64,000 bases of DNA from Longimicrobium sp. Its GTDB lineage: Bacteria; Gemmatimonadota; Gemmatimonadetes; Longimicrobiales; Longimicrobiaceae. The DNA is taken from contig NZ_DATIND010000155.1 in the NCBI RefSeq assembly GCF_035474595.1, positions 178,130 to 242,129 of the forward strand, in the 5' to 3' direction. The position numbers and the translations under genes were made by a program. How positions within the stretch are numbered: position 1 is the first letter of the stretch; every line of letters starts with the position of its first letter. Below are positions 50,002-57,946 of the stretch, piece after piece. The notes beneath the pieces were generated by a model that saw only the letters and a list, made by a program, of their open reading frames with translations, searched no databases and was not told the DNA's origin.

Positions 50002-52326
50002 ATGACCCCGTCGAGAAGCCTGGGCGCGGCCCTGGCGGCGCTCGCCGTCGCCGCGACCGCGTCCGCGCAGACCGCGGCGCCCGCGCGCACCGCGCCGGCG
50101 TTCGAGCTGACCGTCGCCAGCATCATGCGCGGGCCGCTGCTGGTGGGCCGCTCGCCCGACGAGGTGCGCTGGTCCGCCGACTCGCGCGCCGTGTGGTACC
50201 GCTGGCGCGAGCCCGAGGCCCGCGACACCGCCACGCACCTGTACCGCGTCGCGGCCGAAGGCGGCGCCCCCGTGGCCGTGGCCGACACCGCCGCGTTCTG
50301 GGCCGCCCCCGCCGAGACGGGCCGCTGGACCGCCGCCCGCACGCGCCGCGCCGAAGAGCGCAGCGGCGACATCTTCGTGGTGGACGCCGACGGGCGCACG
50401 CGCCGCATCACCCAGACGCCGGCCCGCGAGCGGGGCGCGCACCTCTCGCCCGATGGGCGCACCGTCTACTTTCTCAGCAGCAACAACGTCTGGGCGGTGG
50501 ACGTGGACGGCGGCGGGCCCGTGCGCCAGATCACCGACCTGCGCACCGACGACGCGCCCAAGCAGGACACCACGAAGGGGCAGCGCGGCTACCTCGAGAA
50601 CCAGCAGCGCGAGCTGTTCGGCGTCATCCGCGACCGCCGCGCGCAGCGGCTGCACGGGCAGGAGGTGGACTCGCTCCGCCGCGGGGTGCCGCCCGTCTAC
50701 CTGGGGAAGAATTCGACGGTCGCGTCGGCCGAGGTGTCGCCGTCGGGGCGGTACCTTCTCCTCGGCGTCGGGCAGCGGGTGGAGGGCGAGAAGGCGGTGA
50801 TCGTCGCCAACTTCGTCACCGAGAGCGGCTACACCGACACGCTAAAGGTCCGCGGCAAGGTGGGCGAGGTGCAGGCCTTCCAGCGCGCCGCGATGGTCGA
50901 CCTGGCCACCGGGCGGGTGAGCTGGATCGAGCCGGAGGCGAAGGAGCGCAAGCTCACGCTCACCGCCTTGTCCTGGTCGCCGCGGTCCGACCGCGCGCTC
51001 CTCATGGGCATCCCCGCCGACTACAAGGACCGCTGGATCTACGTCGCCGGGCCCGACGCGAAGACGACCACCATCGACCACATCCACGACGACGCGTGGG
51101 TCGGCGGCCCCGGCTTCTTCTCCGCGGGATGGCTCCCCGACGAGCGCGTCTGGTTCGTGAGCGAGCGCACCGGCTGGGCGCACCTCTACACCGTCGGCGC
51201 GACGGGGGGAGACGCGCGGGCGGTGACGGCGGGGCGGTGGGAGGTGAGGGACGTGCAGCTCTCGCGCGACGGTCGCACCTTCTTCGTGGCGACCAGCGAG
51301 ACGCACCCGGGTGAGCAGAACCTCTACGCCGTATCCGCGGACGGCGGGGCGCGCACCCGGCTGACCCCGCTGGACGGGTGGACGGACGCGCAGGTATCGC
51401 CCGACGGGCGCTGGATCGCGCTGCTGCGGTCGACGGCCGACGCGCCGCCGGAGCTGTACCTGATGCCCAACCGCGCCGGCGCCCAGCCGCGCCAGGTGAC
51501 GCGCTCGACGACCGCCGAGTTCCGCACCGGGCCGTGGATCCGGCCGCAGGTGGTCGAGGTCCCCACGCGCGACGGGCAGACGGCGTACGCGCGCATCTAC
51601 CGCCCGCGCGAGCTGGGCGCGCAGCCGAACGGCGCCGCCATCCTCTTCGTGCACGGCGCCGGCTATCTGCAGGACGCGCATCGCGGCTGGTCGACGTACT
51701 ACCGCGAGTACCTGTTCAACCACCTGCTGGCGTCGCGCGGTTACACCGTGATGGACGTGGACTACCGCGGCTCGGCGGGGTACGGCGCGGCGTGGCGCAC
51801 CGGCATCTACCGCCACATGGGCGGCAAGGACCTGGACGACGAGGTCGATGCCGCGCGCTGGCTGGTGGCCAACGAGGGGGTCGATGCGAAGCGGATCGGG
51901 ATGTACGGCGGCTCGTACGGCGGGTTCATGACGCTGATGGCGCTCTTCACCCAGCCGGACGTGATCCGCTCGGGCGCGGCGCTGCGCTCGGTGACCAACT
52001 GGGCCAACTACAACCACGGCTACACCAGCCGCATCCTGAACCTGCCGCAGGACGATTCGGTGGCCTACCGCCAGTCCTCGCCCATCTACTTCGCCGAGGG
52101 ATTGAAGGGCGACCTGCTGATGCTGCACGGGATGGTGGACACCAACGTGAACTTCCAGGACATCGTGGAGCTGAACCAGCGGCTGATCGAGCTGGGGAAG
52201 ACCCACTGGGAGCTGGCCGTGTACCCGGTCGAGGACCACGGCTTCGTGCGCCCCGAGTCGTGGACCGACGAGTACCGCCGCATCCTGGAGCTGTTCGAGC
52301 GCACGCTGCAAAGCCCGGCCAGATAG
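50002..52326 (+). CDS. Exported S9 family (prolyl oligopeptidase/DPP-IV-like) serine peptidase
   Basis: A 774-residue protein with a signal peptide (SLGAALAALAVAATASAQ). Residues about 40-500 form a beta-propeller with WD/PD40-like strands (PDEVRWSADSRAVWYRWREP). The C-terminal alpha/beta-hydrolase has the nucleophile in GMYGGSYGGFMTLM, Asp in HGMVDTNVNFQD and His in VEDHGFVRPES. It cleaves dipeptides or short peptides, often after proline, in the periplasm. The ATG at 50002 starts the signal peptide. Confidence 0.93.
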   Translation: MTPSRSLGAALAALAVAATASAQTAAPARTAPAFELTVASIMRGPLLVGRSPDEVRWSADSRAVWYRWREPEARDTATHLYRVAAEGGAPVAVADTAAFWAAPAETGRWTAARTRRAEERSGDIFVVDADGRTRRITQTPARERGAHLSPDGRTVYFLSSNNVWAVDVDGGGPVRQITDLRTDDAPKQDTTKGQRGYLENQQRELFGVIRDRRAQRLHGQEVDSLRRGVPPVYLGKNSTVASAEVSPSGRYLLLGVGQRVEGEKAVIVANFVTESGYTDTLKVRGKVGEVQAFQRAAMVDLATGRVSWIEPEAKERKLTLTALSWSPRSDRALLMGIPADYKDRWIYVAGPDAKTTTIDHIHDDAWVGGPGFFSAGWLPDERVWFVSERTGWAHLYTVGATGGDARAVTAGRWEVRDVQLSRDGRTFFVATSETHPGEQNLYAVSADGGARTRLTPLDGWTDAQVSPDGRWIALLRSTADAPPELYLMPNRAGAQPRQVTRSTTAEFRTGPWIRPQVVEVPTRDGQTAYARIYRPRELGAQPNGAAILFVHGAGYLQDAHRGWSTYYREYLFNHLLASRGYTVMDVDYRGSAGYGAAWRTGIYRHMGGKDLDDEVDAARWLVANEGVDAKRIGMYGGSYGGFMTLMALFTQPDVIRSGAALRSVTNWANYNHGYTSRILNLPQDDSVAYRQSSPIYFAEGLKGDLLMLHGMVDTNVNFQDIVELNQRLIELGKTHWELAVYPVEDHGFVRPESWTDEYRRILELFERTLQSPAR

Positions 52327-52363
52327 CCGGGGCGCTGGCGACGGTGGACGACGATTTTCCCGA

Positions 52364-52390
52364 GCGGGCCGGCCTCTGCCGGCCCGTTTC
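52364..52390 (+). terminator. Terminator after the S9 peptidase gene
   Basis: GCGGGCCGGC / GCCGGCCCGT (one G-T pair) with CTCT loop and TTCG tail. Confidence 0.7.
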
Positions 52391-52612
52391 GCATGGACGA
52401 GCGATCTGCCGGGCAAGGCGAGGAGAGCAGATGAACCTTGCGAAGCGACAAACTGCGACGCATAGATGTGGCACAGTTTACGCATTCCGAACGACAATCC
52501 ATCGACAAGCGACCGACGGGCGTCCGGGGGGCGGGGACGCGGGCCGGGGGCGGGATACCCCCGGAGGCTGTTCGCAAACACTTGGGGATCAAGAACTTAG
52601 AAGAATAGCTGG

Positions 52613-52628
52613 TGGCACGCGGGTTGCT
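52613..52628 (+). promoter_or_regulatory. Sigma-54 promoter (-24/-12)
   Basis: TGGCACGCGGGTTGCT matches the sigma-54 consensus TGGCACG-N4-TTGCW at every defined position, with GG and GC exactly 10 bases apart. Transcription would start near 52638, about 65 bp before the ATG at 52706. Sigma-54 promoters need an AAA+ activator bound upstream. Confidence 0.82.
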
Positions 52629-52705
52629 CCTGATCCTGGTCAACGACACACGGGGCCCGTCCCCGGGGTCGAACGGTGAAACCGCCGAAGGAGGAGGAAG
52701 GACCG

Positions 52706-52999
52706 ATGACGAACCGTGTCGCCAACGTTCTCGCCGAGACGCTCCCGCAGCCCAAGGGGCCGTTCACCGACGCCGAGGCCCTCGAGCTGCTGATGGCCTA
52801 TCGCAAGGATCCCTCGGACGTGCCGTGCCCGCTGTGCGGCCCCGGCAACATCGAGGTGCTGGCCTTCATCGAGCCGCAGATCGACCCGAACGGCTTCGCG
52901 TCGGTCACCGAGCCCGAGGGCGAGTACGCCGCCGCGCTCTACTGCCACAAGTGCTACCGCGCGGTCGGGATCCTCGCCGGCGCCATCCGCGAGGCCTGA
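52706..52999 (+). CDS. Small zinc-ribbon protein under sigma-54-type promoter
   Basis: A 97-residue protein with two CxxC pairs, CPLCG (about residue 41) and CHKCY (about residue 82), which could bind one zinc. The N-terminus is helical (FTDAEALELLMAYRKD), and the middle is acidic. GGAGGAAGG lies 6 bases before the ATG. It is monocistronic, with a sigma-54 promoter upstream and a terminator downstream. No family recognised. Confidence 0.75.
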   Translation: MTNRVANVLAETLPQPKGPFTDAEALELLMAYRKDPSDVPCPLCGPGNIEVLAFIEPQIDPNGFASVTEPEGEYAAALYCHKCYRAVGILAGAIREA

Positions 53000-53061
53000 C
53001 CGGCGAGACACCTGGTCCGGCACGAACATCGGCAGTCCTTCCTCGACGATGGGGATCACGG

Positions 53062-53090
53062 CGGCGCCCAACCGGGCGCCGCTGTCGCTT
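53062..53090 (+). terminator. Terminator after the zinc-ribbon gene
   Basis: Perfect 9-bp stem GCGGCGCCC / GGGCGCCGC, AACC loop, followed by TGTCGCTTT. Confidence 0.7.
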
Positions 53091-53165
53091 TGGTGGGATT
53101 TCAGCCTTGTCCATCACGCGCCCGGACCATTGACGTCGTCTGGATTTTGCAATCTCGGAGGCAGG

Positions 53166-53504
53166 ATGACGATAAGGGGCTTGCGGGCGACCGCACGTTC
53201 GCACGAATGGCTGGATGAGCGCAGCCGAGCGCTGCACGTGCGCGTGGGCGAGAAGCTGCGCGACAATCCGGCGCTGGTCTCGATGGCGCTCGCCAACCTC
53301 GATCGGTGGGAACGGCAGAGCGGGCCGGATCGGGCATGGGCCGAATGGCGCGAGATCCTGACGTCGAAGTCGATCTCGGAGATCGTGGCGCTGCTGCAGG
53401 AAGATTCCGAGAACGCGAATCGTCTCCGCCAGTCCTCCCCGTTCGCCGGCGCGCTGACGGAGGACGAACGCATGGCCGTCTTCAGGGAATATGCGGCGCT
53501 TTGA
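53166..53504 (+). CDS. Antitoxin-like helical protein
   Basis: A 112-residue helical protein (EWLDERSRALHVRVGEKLRD, NLDRWERQSGPDRAWAEWRE, SISEIVALLQEDSENANRLR) that overlaps the next gene by 14 bp. Similar proteins precede DUF6036/AbiEii-type nucleotidyltransferases, where they act as the first gene of toxin-antitoxin-like pairs. GGCAGGATG has only a weak ribosome-binding site. No DNA-binding domain is clear. Confidence 0.68.
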   Translation: MTIRGLRATARSHEWLDERSRALHVRVGEKLRDNPALVSMALANLDRWERQSGPDRAWAEWREILTSKSISEIVALLQEDSENANRLRQSSPFAGALTEDERMAVFREYAAL

Positions 53505-54033
53505 GCTGGAGCACGCGATCCGCGCCGCGTGCGACATCTCCGATCGCGAGGAGGTGGTGATCGTCGACAGCCAAGCCGTGCTTGCGCAGTTCCCTCGCGC
53601 ACCCGACGAGATCACCTACTCGCGTGAGGTCGACATCTTCGCCGACCATGACCCGGTCGCCACCGATCTTATCGACGGCGTGCTTGGTGAGTTCTCGCAG
53701 TTCAGCAGCACGCACGGCTTCTACGTGCACGGGATCGGGCCGGAGACGGCGGTGCTGCCGGAGGGGTGGCGGGAACGGCTGGTGCCGGTGCGGAACGAGA
53801 ACACGCGCGGGTGCACCGGGTGGTGCCTGGAGGTCCACGACGTGGCCGCGAGCAAGCTGGTGGCGGGGCGGGAGAAGGACCTGGACTACGTCGCCGCGCT
53901 GTTCCGGCACGCGATGATCGCGGCGGCGGTGCTCGACGTGCGGATCGCCGCGCTGCCGGTGCCGGAGGACCGGCGGGCGCACCTCGCGCGCGTGGCCGCC
54001 CGGCTGGCGCGCGAAGCCGCGGCGGGCGGGTGA
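53491..54033 (+). CDS. DUF6036-type nucleotidyltransferase
   Basis: A 180-residue protein. EITYSREVDIFADHDP supplies the acidic residues of a polymerase-beta-like nucleotidyltransferase, and CLEVHDVAASKLVAGREKD followed by YVAALFRHAMI fits the DUF6036/AbiEii-like family, in which some members are toxins that modify tRNA ends. Together with the preceding gene (14-bp overlap) it forms a candidate toxin-antitoxin or phage-defence pair. Confidence 0.78.
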   Translation: MRRFELEHAIRAACDISDREEVVIVDSQAVLAQFPRAPDEITYSREVDIFADHDPVATDLIDGVLGEFSQFSSTHGFYVHGIGPETAVLPEGWRERLVPVRNENTRGCTGWCLEVHDVAASKLVAGREKDLDYVAALFRHAMIAAAVLDVRIAALPVPEDRRAHLARVAARLAREAAAGG

Positions 54034-54040
54034 GAACGGA

Positions 54041-54076
54041 ATCGGGGCGGGAGGCCGCGTGGCCTCCCGCCCCGAT
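54041..54076. terminator. Hairpin between convergent genes
   Basis: A perfect 16-bp stem ATCGGGGCGGGAGGCC / GGCCTCCCGCCCCGAT with GCGT loop, between the nucleotidyltransferase and csbD stops. It probably terminates both. Confidence 0.75.
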
Positions 54077-54098
54077 GACTGCCGTCCGGGCTCCGGAA

Positions 54099-54302
54099 TC
54101 AGAGCTTGCGGCCGACGTCTTCCTCGCCCTTGCCGAAGGTGTCCTGGATCTTCCCCTTCAGGCGGTCGAGCTTGCCCTCGCCCTGCAGGCTCTCGTCGCC
54201 CGTCAGGCCGCCGACCGCGTCCTTCACGCGGCCCTTCAGGTCCTTGCCCTGCCCCTCGAGCTGGTTGCCGAGGCCGTCATTCATCAGGTCGTGGTCCGCC
54301 AT
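54099..54302 (-). CDS. CsbD family stress protein
   Basis: A 67-residue hydrophilic protein with the CsbD pattern: NQLEGQGKDLKGRVKDAVG, LTGDESLQGEGKLDRLKGKI. GGAGGTGGGG precedes the ATG. In other bacteria CsbD proteins are induced by general stress; the biochemical role is unknown. Confidence 0.93.
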   Translation of the reverse strand: MADHDLMNDGLGNQLEGQGKDLKGRVKDAVGGLTGDESLQGEGKLDRLKGKIQDTFGKGEEDVGRKL

Positions 54303-54814
54303 CGCCCCACCTCCATCGGATTAGAGTCTCCGTCGCCTTCGCCGGGGAGGTAGTGCAAAGGCTATACCGCATTCCAGGACGTGATCGAAGTTATCTTGTT
54401 GTGATACCGAATGTTACGCTTCTCCTCGATGTTTGCGCCACGCGCTCGGAAGTAGCTCGCGCAGTCCGGCACGCCGAGGGAGCCGATATCGCTGCAGCAT
54501 CCGCGCGCGGCGGTCCGCGGTGAACGACGATCGGAGTTCGGGCCACCGGACCAGGTATCCTGCATCATCCCCGTGCAGGAGACGGATGTGCACCAGCATT
54601 GTGCAGCCGCACCAGCACGGTTCACGGGTGCGAATGCGCCACCGCGTCGTAAGTACCTGTGAATAAATCACTTGCTAGATTGATAGAGGGTTCTGGAGAT
54701 GGCTTCTCGCTTGCGGCGATCTCTCCCTGCACGAAATCCCCATTTCGGCGCCTCCCACGGCCAGCCACCCACCGCTGGCTCCACTGACCCATCCAGTTGG
54801 AAGGAGATCCACGC
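54303..54814. other. Long intergenic region upstream of the subtilase
   Basis: 512 bp with no supported gene and lower GC than the surrounding DNA, especially 54360-54420 and 54640-54690. TAAGTACCTGTGAATAAATCACTTGC at 54647-54672 (positions, in blocks under 20 bases: TAAGTACCTG, TGAATAAATC) is the most AT-rich patch and could hold the subtilase promoter. TAAGTACCTGTC also occurs at 44265 before the cold-shock gene. The region may contain a decayed gene, but nothing could be identified. Confidence 0.4.
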
Positions 54815-56125
54815 ATGAACCGTTTCCACCCTGCGGCCCTGGCCGCGCTGGTGTTCGCCGCGGCCTGCTCGGACGGCGCGGACCGGACGCTGGGCCCCAC
54901 GCTCGATCAGCCCACGGCCGCGGCCGCCACGCGCGCGCCCGAGGAGGTGATGCCGGGCGAGGTGCTGGTGAAGTTCAAGCCGGGGATGAGCGCCGTTAGC
55001 GTTGGCGGCGAGCACGGCCTGCGGCTGAGCGTGACGGGCTTCCGGAACGCCTTCTCGGTGATGCGGACCTCGGAGGGGAACGAGCGCGCGGCCGCCGCCG
55101 AGCTCCGCGCCGACCCGCGCGTGGAGTGGGCCGAGCCCAACTACCTGCGCCAGCCGACCGCCATCAACCCGAACCTGTGGGCGTTCTTCAACCCGGGCGG
55201 GCTGAACATGAAGTTCAGCTCCGGGAAGAGCTCGGGGCAGCCGCTGGGCGCCAGCTACGCGTCGAAGGCCGACGCCGACATGGACAACATCGAGGGCTAC
55301 GCCGCGGGCGGCGCCGACGTGGTGGTGGGCAGCATCGACACCGGCGTGGACCTGACGCACGTGGAGTTCACCGGCCGCCTGATCCTGGGCCAGGACTGGT
55401 ACAACAATGACAACAGCCCCGCGGACGACGACGGCCACGGCTCGCACACGTCGGGCACCATGGCGGGGACCACGGTGGGCGTGGCGGGCGTCTCGGGCGC
55501 GTCGCCGCACGTGAAGATCTTCGTGCAGAAGGTGTGCGGCCGCCGCGGCTGCCCGGTGTCGGCCATCGCCAGCGCCATCCGCGCCGCGGCCGACCAGCCG
55601 AACCTCGTCGCCATGAACCTGTCGATCGGCGGCAGCAGCGAGTCGCAGGCGGAGAAGGACGCGATCGCCTACGCCACCAGCAAGAACGTGCTGGTCATCG
55701 CCTCGGCCGGCAACTCGGCCATCGGCACCGTGGAGTGCCCGGCCTGCGACCCCAGCGCCATCTCCGTGGCCGCGCTGGACTGGAAGGACGTGCTGGCGTC
55801 GTACTCCAACTGGGGCCCGGGGCTGGACATCAGCGCGCCCGGCGGCAACTGCTACAGCAACACCACGCCCGAGGGCTGCATCTACAGCGCGTACAAGGGT
55901 GGCGGCTACGCCTGGCTGCAGGGGACGTCGATGGCCGCGCCGCAGGTCACGGGCACGGCCGGCGTGGTGGCCTCGGTTACCGGCCTGCGCGGCGCCGCGC
56001 TTCGCAGCCGCATCCTGGGCACCGCGGACGACCTGGGCGCCGCGGGCAACGACAACACCTTCGGCGCGGGCCGCGTGAACACCTACCGCGCGGTGACCAA
56101 CTCGTCGCTGGCGGGCGGGCTGTAA
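54815..56125 (+). CDS. S8 family (subtilisin-like) serine peptidase lipoprotein
   Basis: A 436-residue protein. Signal MNRFHPAALAALVFAAACS with lipobox AAAC (Cys18). Residues about 45-115 are an inhibitor-I9-like propeptide (MPGEVLVKFKPGMSAV, RVEWAEPNYL). The peptidase domain has Asp in GSIDTGVDLTHVEF, His in DDDGHGSHTSGTMAG, the oxyanion Asn in SAGNSAIG and Ser in QGTSMAAPQVTG. An insert at CGRRGCPVS and paired cysteines (CPACD, NCYSNTTPEGC) suggest disulfides. AAGGAG precedes the ATG. It likely acts outside the cell on proteins. Confidence 0.94.
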   Translation: MNRFHPAALAALVFAAACSDGADRTLGPTLDQPTAAAATRAPEEVMPGEVLVKFKPGMSAVSVGGEHGLRLSVTGFRNAFSVMRTSEGNERAAAAELRADPRVEWAEPNYLRQPTAINPNLWAFFNPGGLNMKFSSGKSSGQPLGASYASKADADMDNIEGYAAGGADVVVGSIDTGVDLTHVEFTGRLILGQDWYNNDNSPADDDGHGSHTSGTMAGTTVGVAGVSGASPHVKIFVQKVCGRRGCPVSAIASAIRAAADQPNLVAMNLSIGGSSESQAEKDAIAYATSKNVLVIASAGNSAIGTVECPACDPSAISVAALDWKDVLASYSNWGPGLDISAPGGNCYSNTTPEGCIYSAYKGGGYAWLQGTSMAAPQVTGTAGVVASVTGLRGAALRSRILGTADDLGAAGNDNTFGAGRVNTYRAVTNSSLAGGL

Positions 56126-56136
56126 GCCGAAGCACG

Positions 56137-56190
56137 ACGGAAGTACGGAAGTACGAGAGTACGGAAGTACGAGAGTACGGAAGTACGAAA
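56137..56190. repeat. Octamer repeats (GGAAGTAC / GAGAGTAC)
   Basis: About six alternating units of GGAAGTAC and GAGAGTAC directly after the subtilase stop, leading into its terminator. Related units occur near 23583, 23740 and 57051-57179. Confidence 0.85.
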
Positions 56191-56192
56191 AA

Positions 56193-56232
56193 GCCGGGGC
56201 CGCACCTTTCGGGGTGCGGCCCCGGCCGTTTT
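56193..56232 (+). terminator. Terminator after the subtilase gene
   Basis: Perfect 14-bp stem GCCGGGGCCGCACC / GGTGCGGCCCCGGC, preceded by AAAAA and followed by CGTTTTGCG. Confidence 0.9.
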
Positions 56233-56297
56233 GCGTGGCCCTGCCTGTGCGTCAACGCGTCCGGGAGATGAATCCACCCTGCACGCCACGGTTCCCG

Positions 56298-57050
56298 ATG
56301 CGCACACGACCCATCCTCGCCCTCGCCCTCACCGCGCTGCTCGCCGGCGGATGCGGTTCGCGGGGCGGTGACTCCCGGCGGGCGGGGGATGATCAGGGCG
56401 GGGGCGATCGGAAGACGGCCGCCGCGGACACCACGGCCCTGGCCCAGGACGACACGGCGGATTTCGACGAGGACGACGCGTCCGACACGCATCATCGCTG
56501 GCAGGTGAAGACGACGCTCGCTGCGGAAGCCGATCCCGCGCACGGAGCGAGGGTGCCGCTCGGCGATCTGCTCGCGCTGCCGGACGCGCCCGGGGTGGGG
56601 AAGAGCGACGGCCGGTACCAGACGGCGCGCATCCCCGAGCCCATCGGCCGGGCGGGGATGCGCGAGGGGCAGATCGTGACCACGCGCGGCTGGCTGCACC
56701 TGGTCGCGCATCCCGCCGACGACGACTACCACCTGCAGCTCACCACCAGCCGGGCGGACGGCAACCACTGCCTGATCGTCGAGATCCCCGATCCGCAGAA
56801 GGTGGGCGACGCACGCCTGCGCCCGCTGGTGGAGGCGGCGCGCCAGTGGGTGCGCGACCACGCGCTCGCCGGCGACAGGCCGAAGAAGAAGGGAACGGAG
56901 CTCGACACCCCCATCTACGTCACCGTCACCGGCGCGCTCTTCTACGACGACGCGCACGTCGGCGAGCCCCCGCGCGGCAAGCGCGGCCAGCTCGCCGCCA
57001 CGCTCTGGGAGATCCATCCCGTCACGTCGATCACCGCCGCGACACCGTAA
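56298..57050 (+). CDS. Lipoprotein, unknown function
   Basis: A 250-residue lipoprotein with lipobox LAGGC (Cys19) and an acidic/Gly-rich linker (residues 20-70). The folded part (GARVPLGDLLALPD; GQIVTTRGWLHLVAHPADDD; YHLQLTTSRADGNHCLIVEI; TPIYVTVTGALFYDDAHVGE; LWEIHPVTSI) has the look of an OB-fold or nucleic-acid-binding-like beta barrel, as in DUF-type proteins that end in WEIHPV. I recognise the general shape but no named family. Confidence 0.75.
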   Translation: MRTRPILALALTALLAGGCGSRGGDSRRAGDDQGGGDRKTAAADTTALAQDDTADFDEDDASDTHHRWQVKTTLAAEADPAHGARVPLGDLLALPDAPGVGKSDGRYQTARIPEPIGRAGMREGQIVTTRGWLHLVAHPADDDYHLQLTTSRADGNHCLIVEIPDPQKVGDARLRPLVEAARQWVRDHALAGDRPKKKGTELDTPIYVTVTGALFYDDAHVGEPPRGKRGQLAATLWEIHPVTSITAATP

Positions 57051-57179
57051 ACAGAAGTGCGGAAGTGCGTGAGTGCGGAAGTGCGCTGGGTCCGTGTAGA
57101 TCCGACGCACTCACGCCCTTCCGCACTTCCGCACTCTTTTCCGTTCCGTACTTCCGTACTCTCGTACTTTCGTACTCCT
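57051..57179. repeat. Octamer repeats in inverted orientation
   Basis: GGAAGTGCG/TGAGTGCG units at 57056-57084 face CTTCCGCACTTCCGCACTC and CGTACTTCCGTACTCTCGTAC units at 57117-57175. The arms surround 30 bp and lie between convergent genes. Confidence 0.82.
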
Positions 57180-57890
57180 TCACACCCCCGCCAGCATCGC
57201 CTCCGCGGGCGCCTCGACCACCTGGCCGTCGAACATGTGGATGGTGCGGTCGGCGTACTCGGCGTAGCGCGGGTCGTGCGTCACCATCACGATCGTCGAG
57301 CCCTGGCGGTGCAGGTCCGCCAGCAGGTCCATCACCTGCCCGCCGTTGGCCGAGTCCAGGTTCCCCGTCGGCTCGTCGGCCAGCAGCACGCTGGGGTCGC
57401 CCGCGATCGCCCTGGCCACGGCCACGCGCTGCTGCTGGCCGCCGGAGAGCTGCGACGGGTAGTGCTTCATCCGGTGGTCCATCTTCACCTTCTCCAGCGC
57501 CTCGGCCACGCGCCGCTTCCGCTCGCCCGCGGGGAGGCCGCGGTAGGTCAGCGGCAGCTCCACGTTCTCGGCCACCGTCAGGTCGCCGATCAGGTTGAAC
57601 GCCTGGAAGATGAAGCCGATCTCGCGGTTGCGGATCTCCGCGCGGCGCGCCGGCTTCAGCCGCGCCACCGGCTCGCCGTTCAGCACGTGCTCGCCGCTGG
57701 TGGGCGAGTCCAGCAGCCCCAGGATGGAGAGGAGCGTGGTCTTCCCGCACCCCGACGGCCCGGCGATGGACACGTACTCGCCGCGGCGGATGTCCAGGCT
57801 CACCCCGGCCAGCGCGTGCGTCTCCACCTCTTCCGTCATGAACACCCGGGTGACGTCCGTCATCCGGATCAGCGAATCGTTCGTCTCCAT
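57180..57890 (-). CDS. ABC transporter ATP-binding protein, MacB/LolD type
   Basis: A 236-residue ATPase. Walker A GPSGCGKTTLL, Q-loop GFIFQAFNLI, signature LSGGQQQRVAVARAI, Walker B VLLADEPTGNLDS and H-loop MVTHDPRYA. It belongs to the MacB/LolD/FtsE class, which power mechanotransmission rather than classical transport. It is downstream of its likely permease (57947) with a 56-bp gap. No MacA-type adaptor is beside it. Confidence 0.93.
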   Translation of the reverse strand: METNDSLIRMTDVTRVFMTEEVETHALAGVSLDIRRGEYVSIAGPSGCGKTTLLSILGLLDSPTSGEHVLNGEPVARLKPARRAEIRNREIGFIFQAFNLIGDLTVAENVELPLTYRGLPAGERKRRVAEALEKVKMDHRMKHYPSQLSGGQQQRVAVARAIAGDPSVLLADEPTGNLDSANGGQVMDLLADLHRQGSTIVMVTHDPRYAEYADRTIHMFDGQVVEAPAEAMLAGV

Positions 57891-57946
57891 CGGTCGCTCT
57901 CCCGCGTCGTCGGTTTGGGCGCCGGCCGCTGGCCGGCGCGGGAAGG

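Larger units (their letters stand above)
52327..52705. other. Intergenic region with terminator and sigma-54 promoter
   Basis: 379 bp without a gene. It holds the S9 gene terminator at 52364-52390 and the sigma-54-type promoter at 52613. The stretch 52430-52600 is AT-richer than its surroundings and could bind an enhancer protein; GCGACAAACTGCGACGCA and TTTACGCATTCCG there are candidates only. Confidence 0.5.

Noticed and set aside
54362..54671. Minus-strand frames upstream of the subtilase, considered as a decayed transposase
   Set aside because: Two short overlapping frames with Cys/Arg-rich translations and no match to a transposase motif; left as unassigned intergenic DNA.
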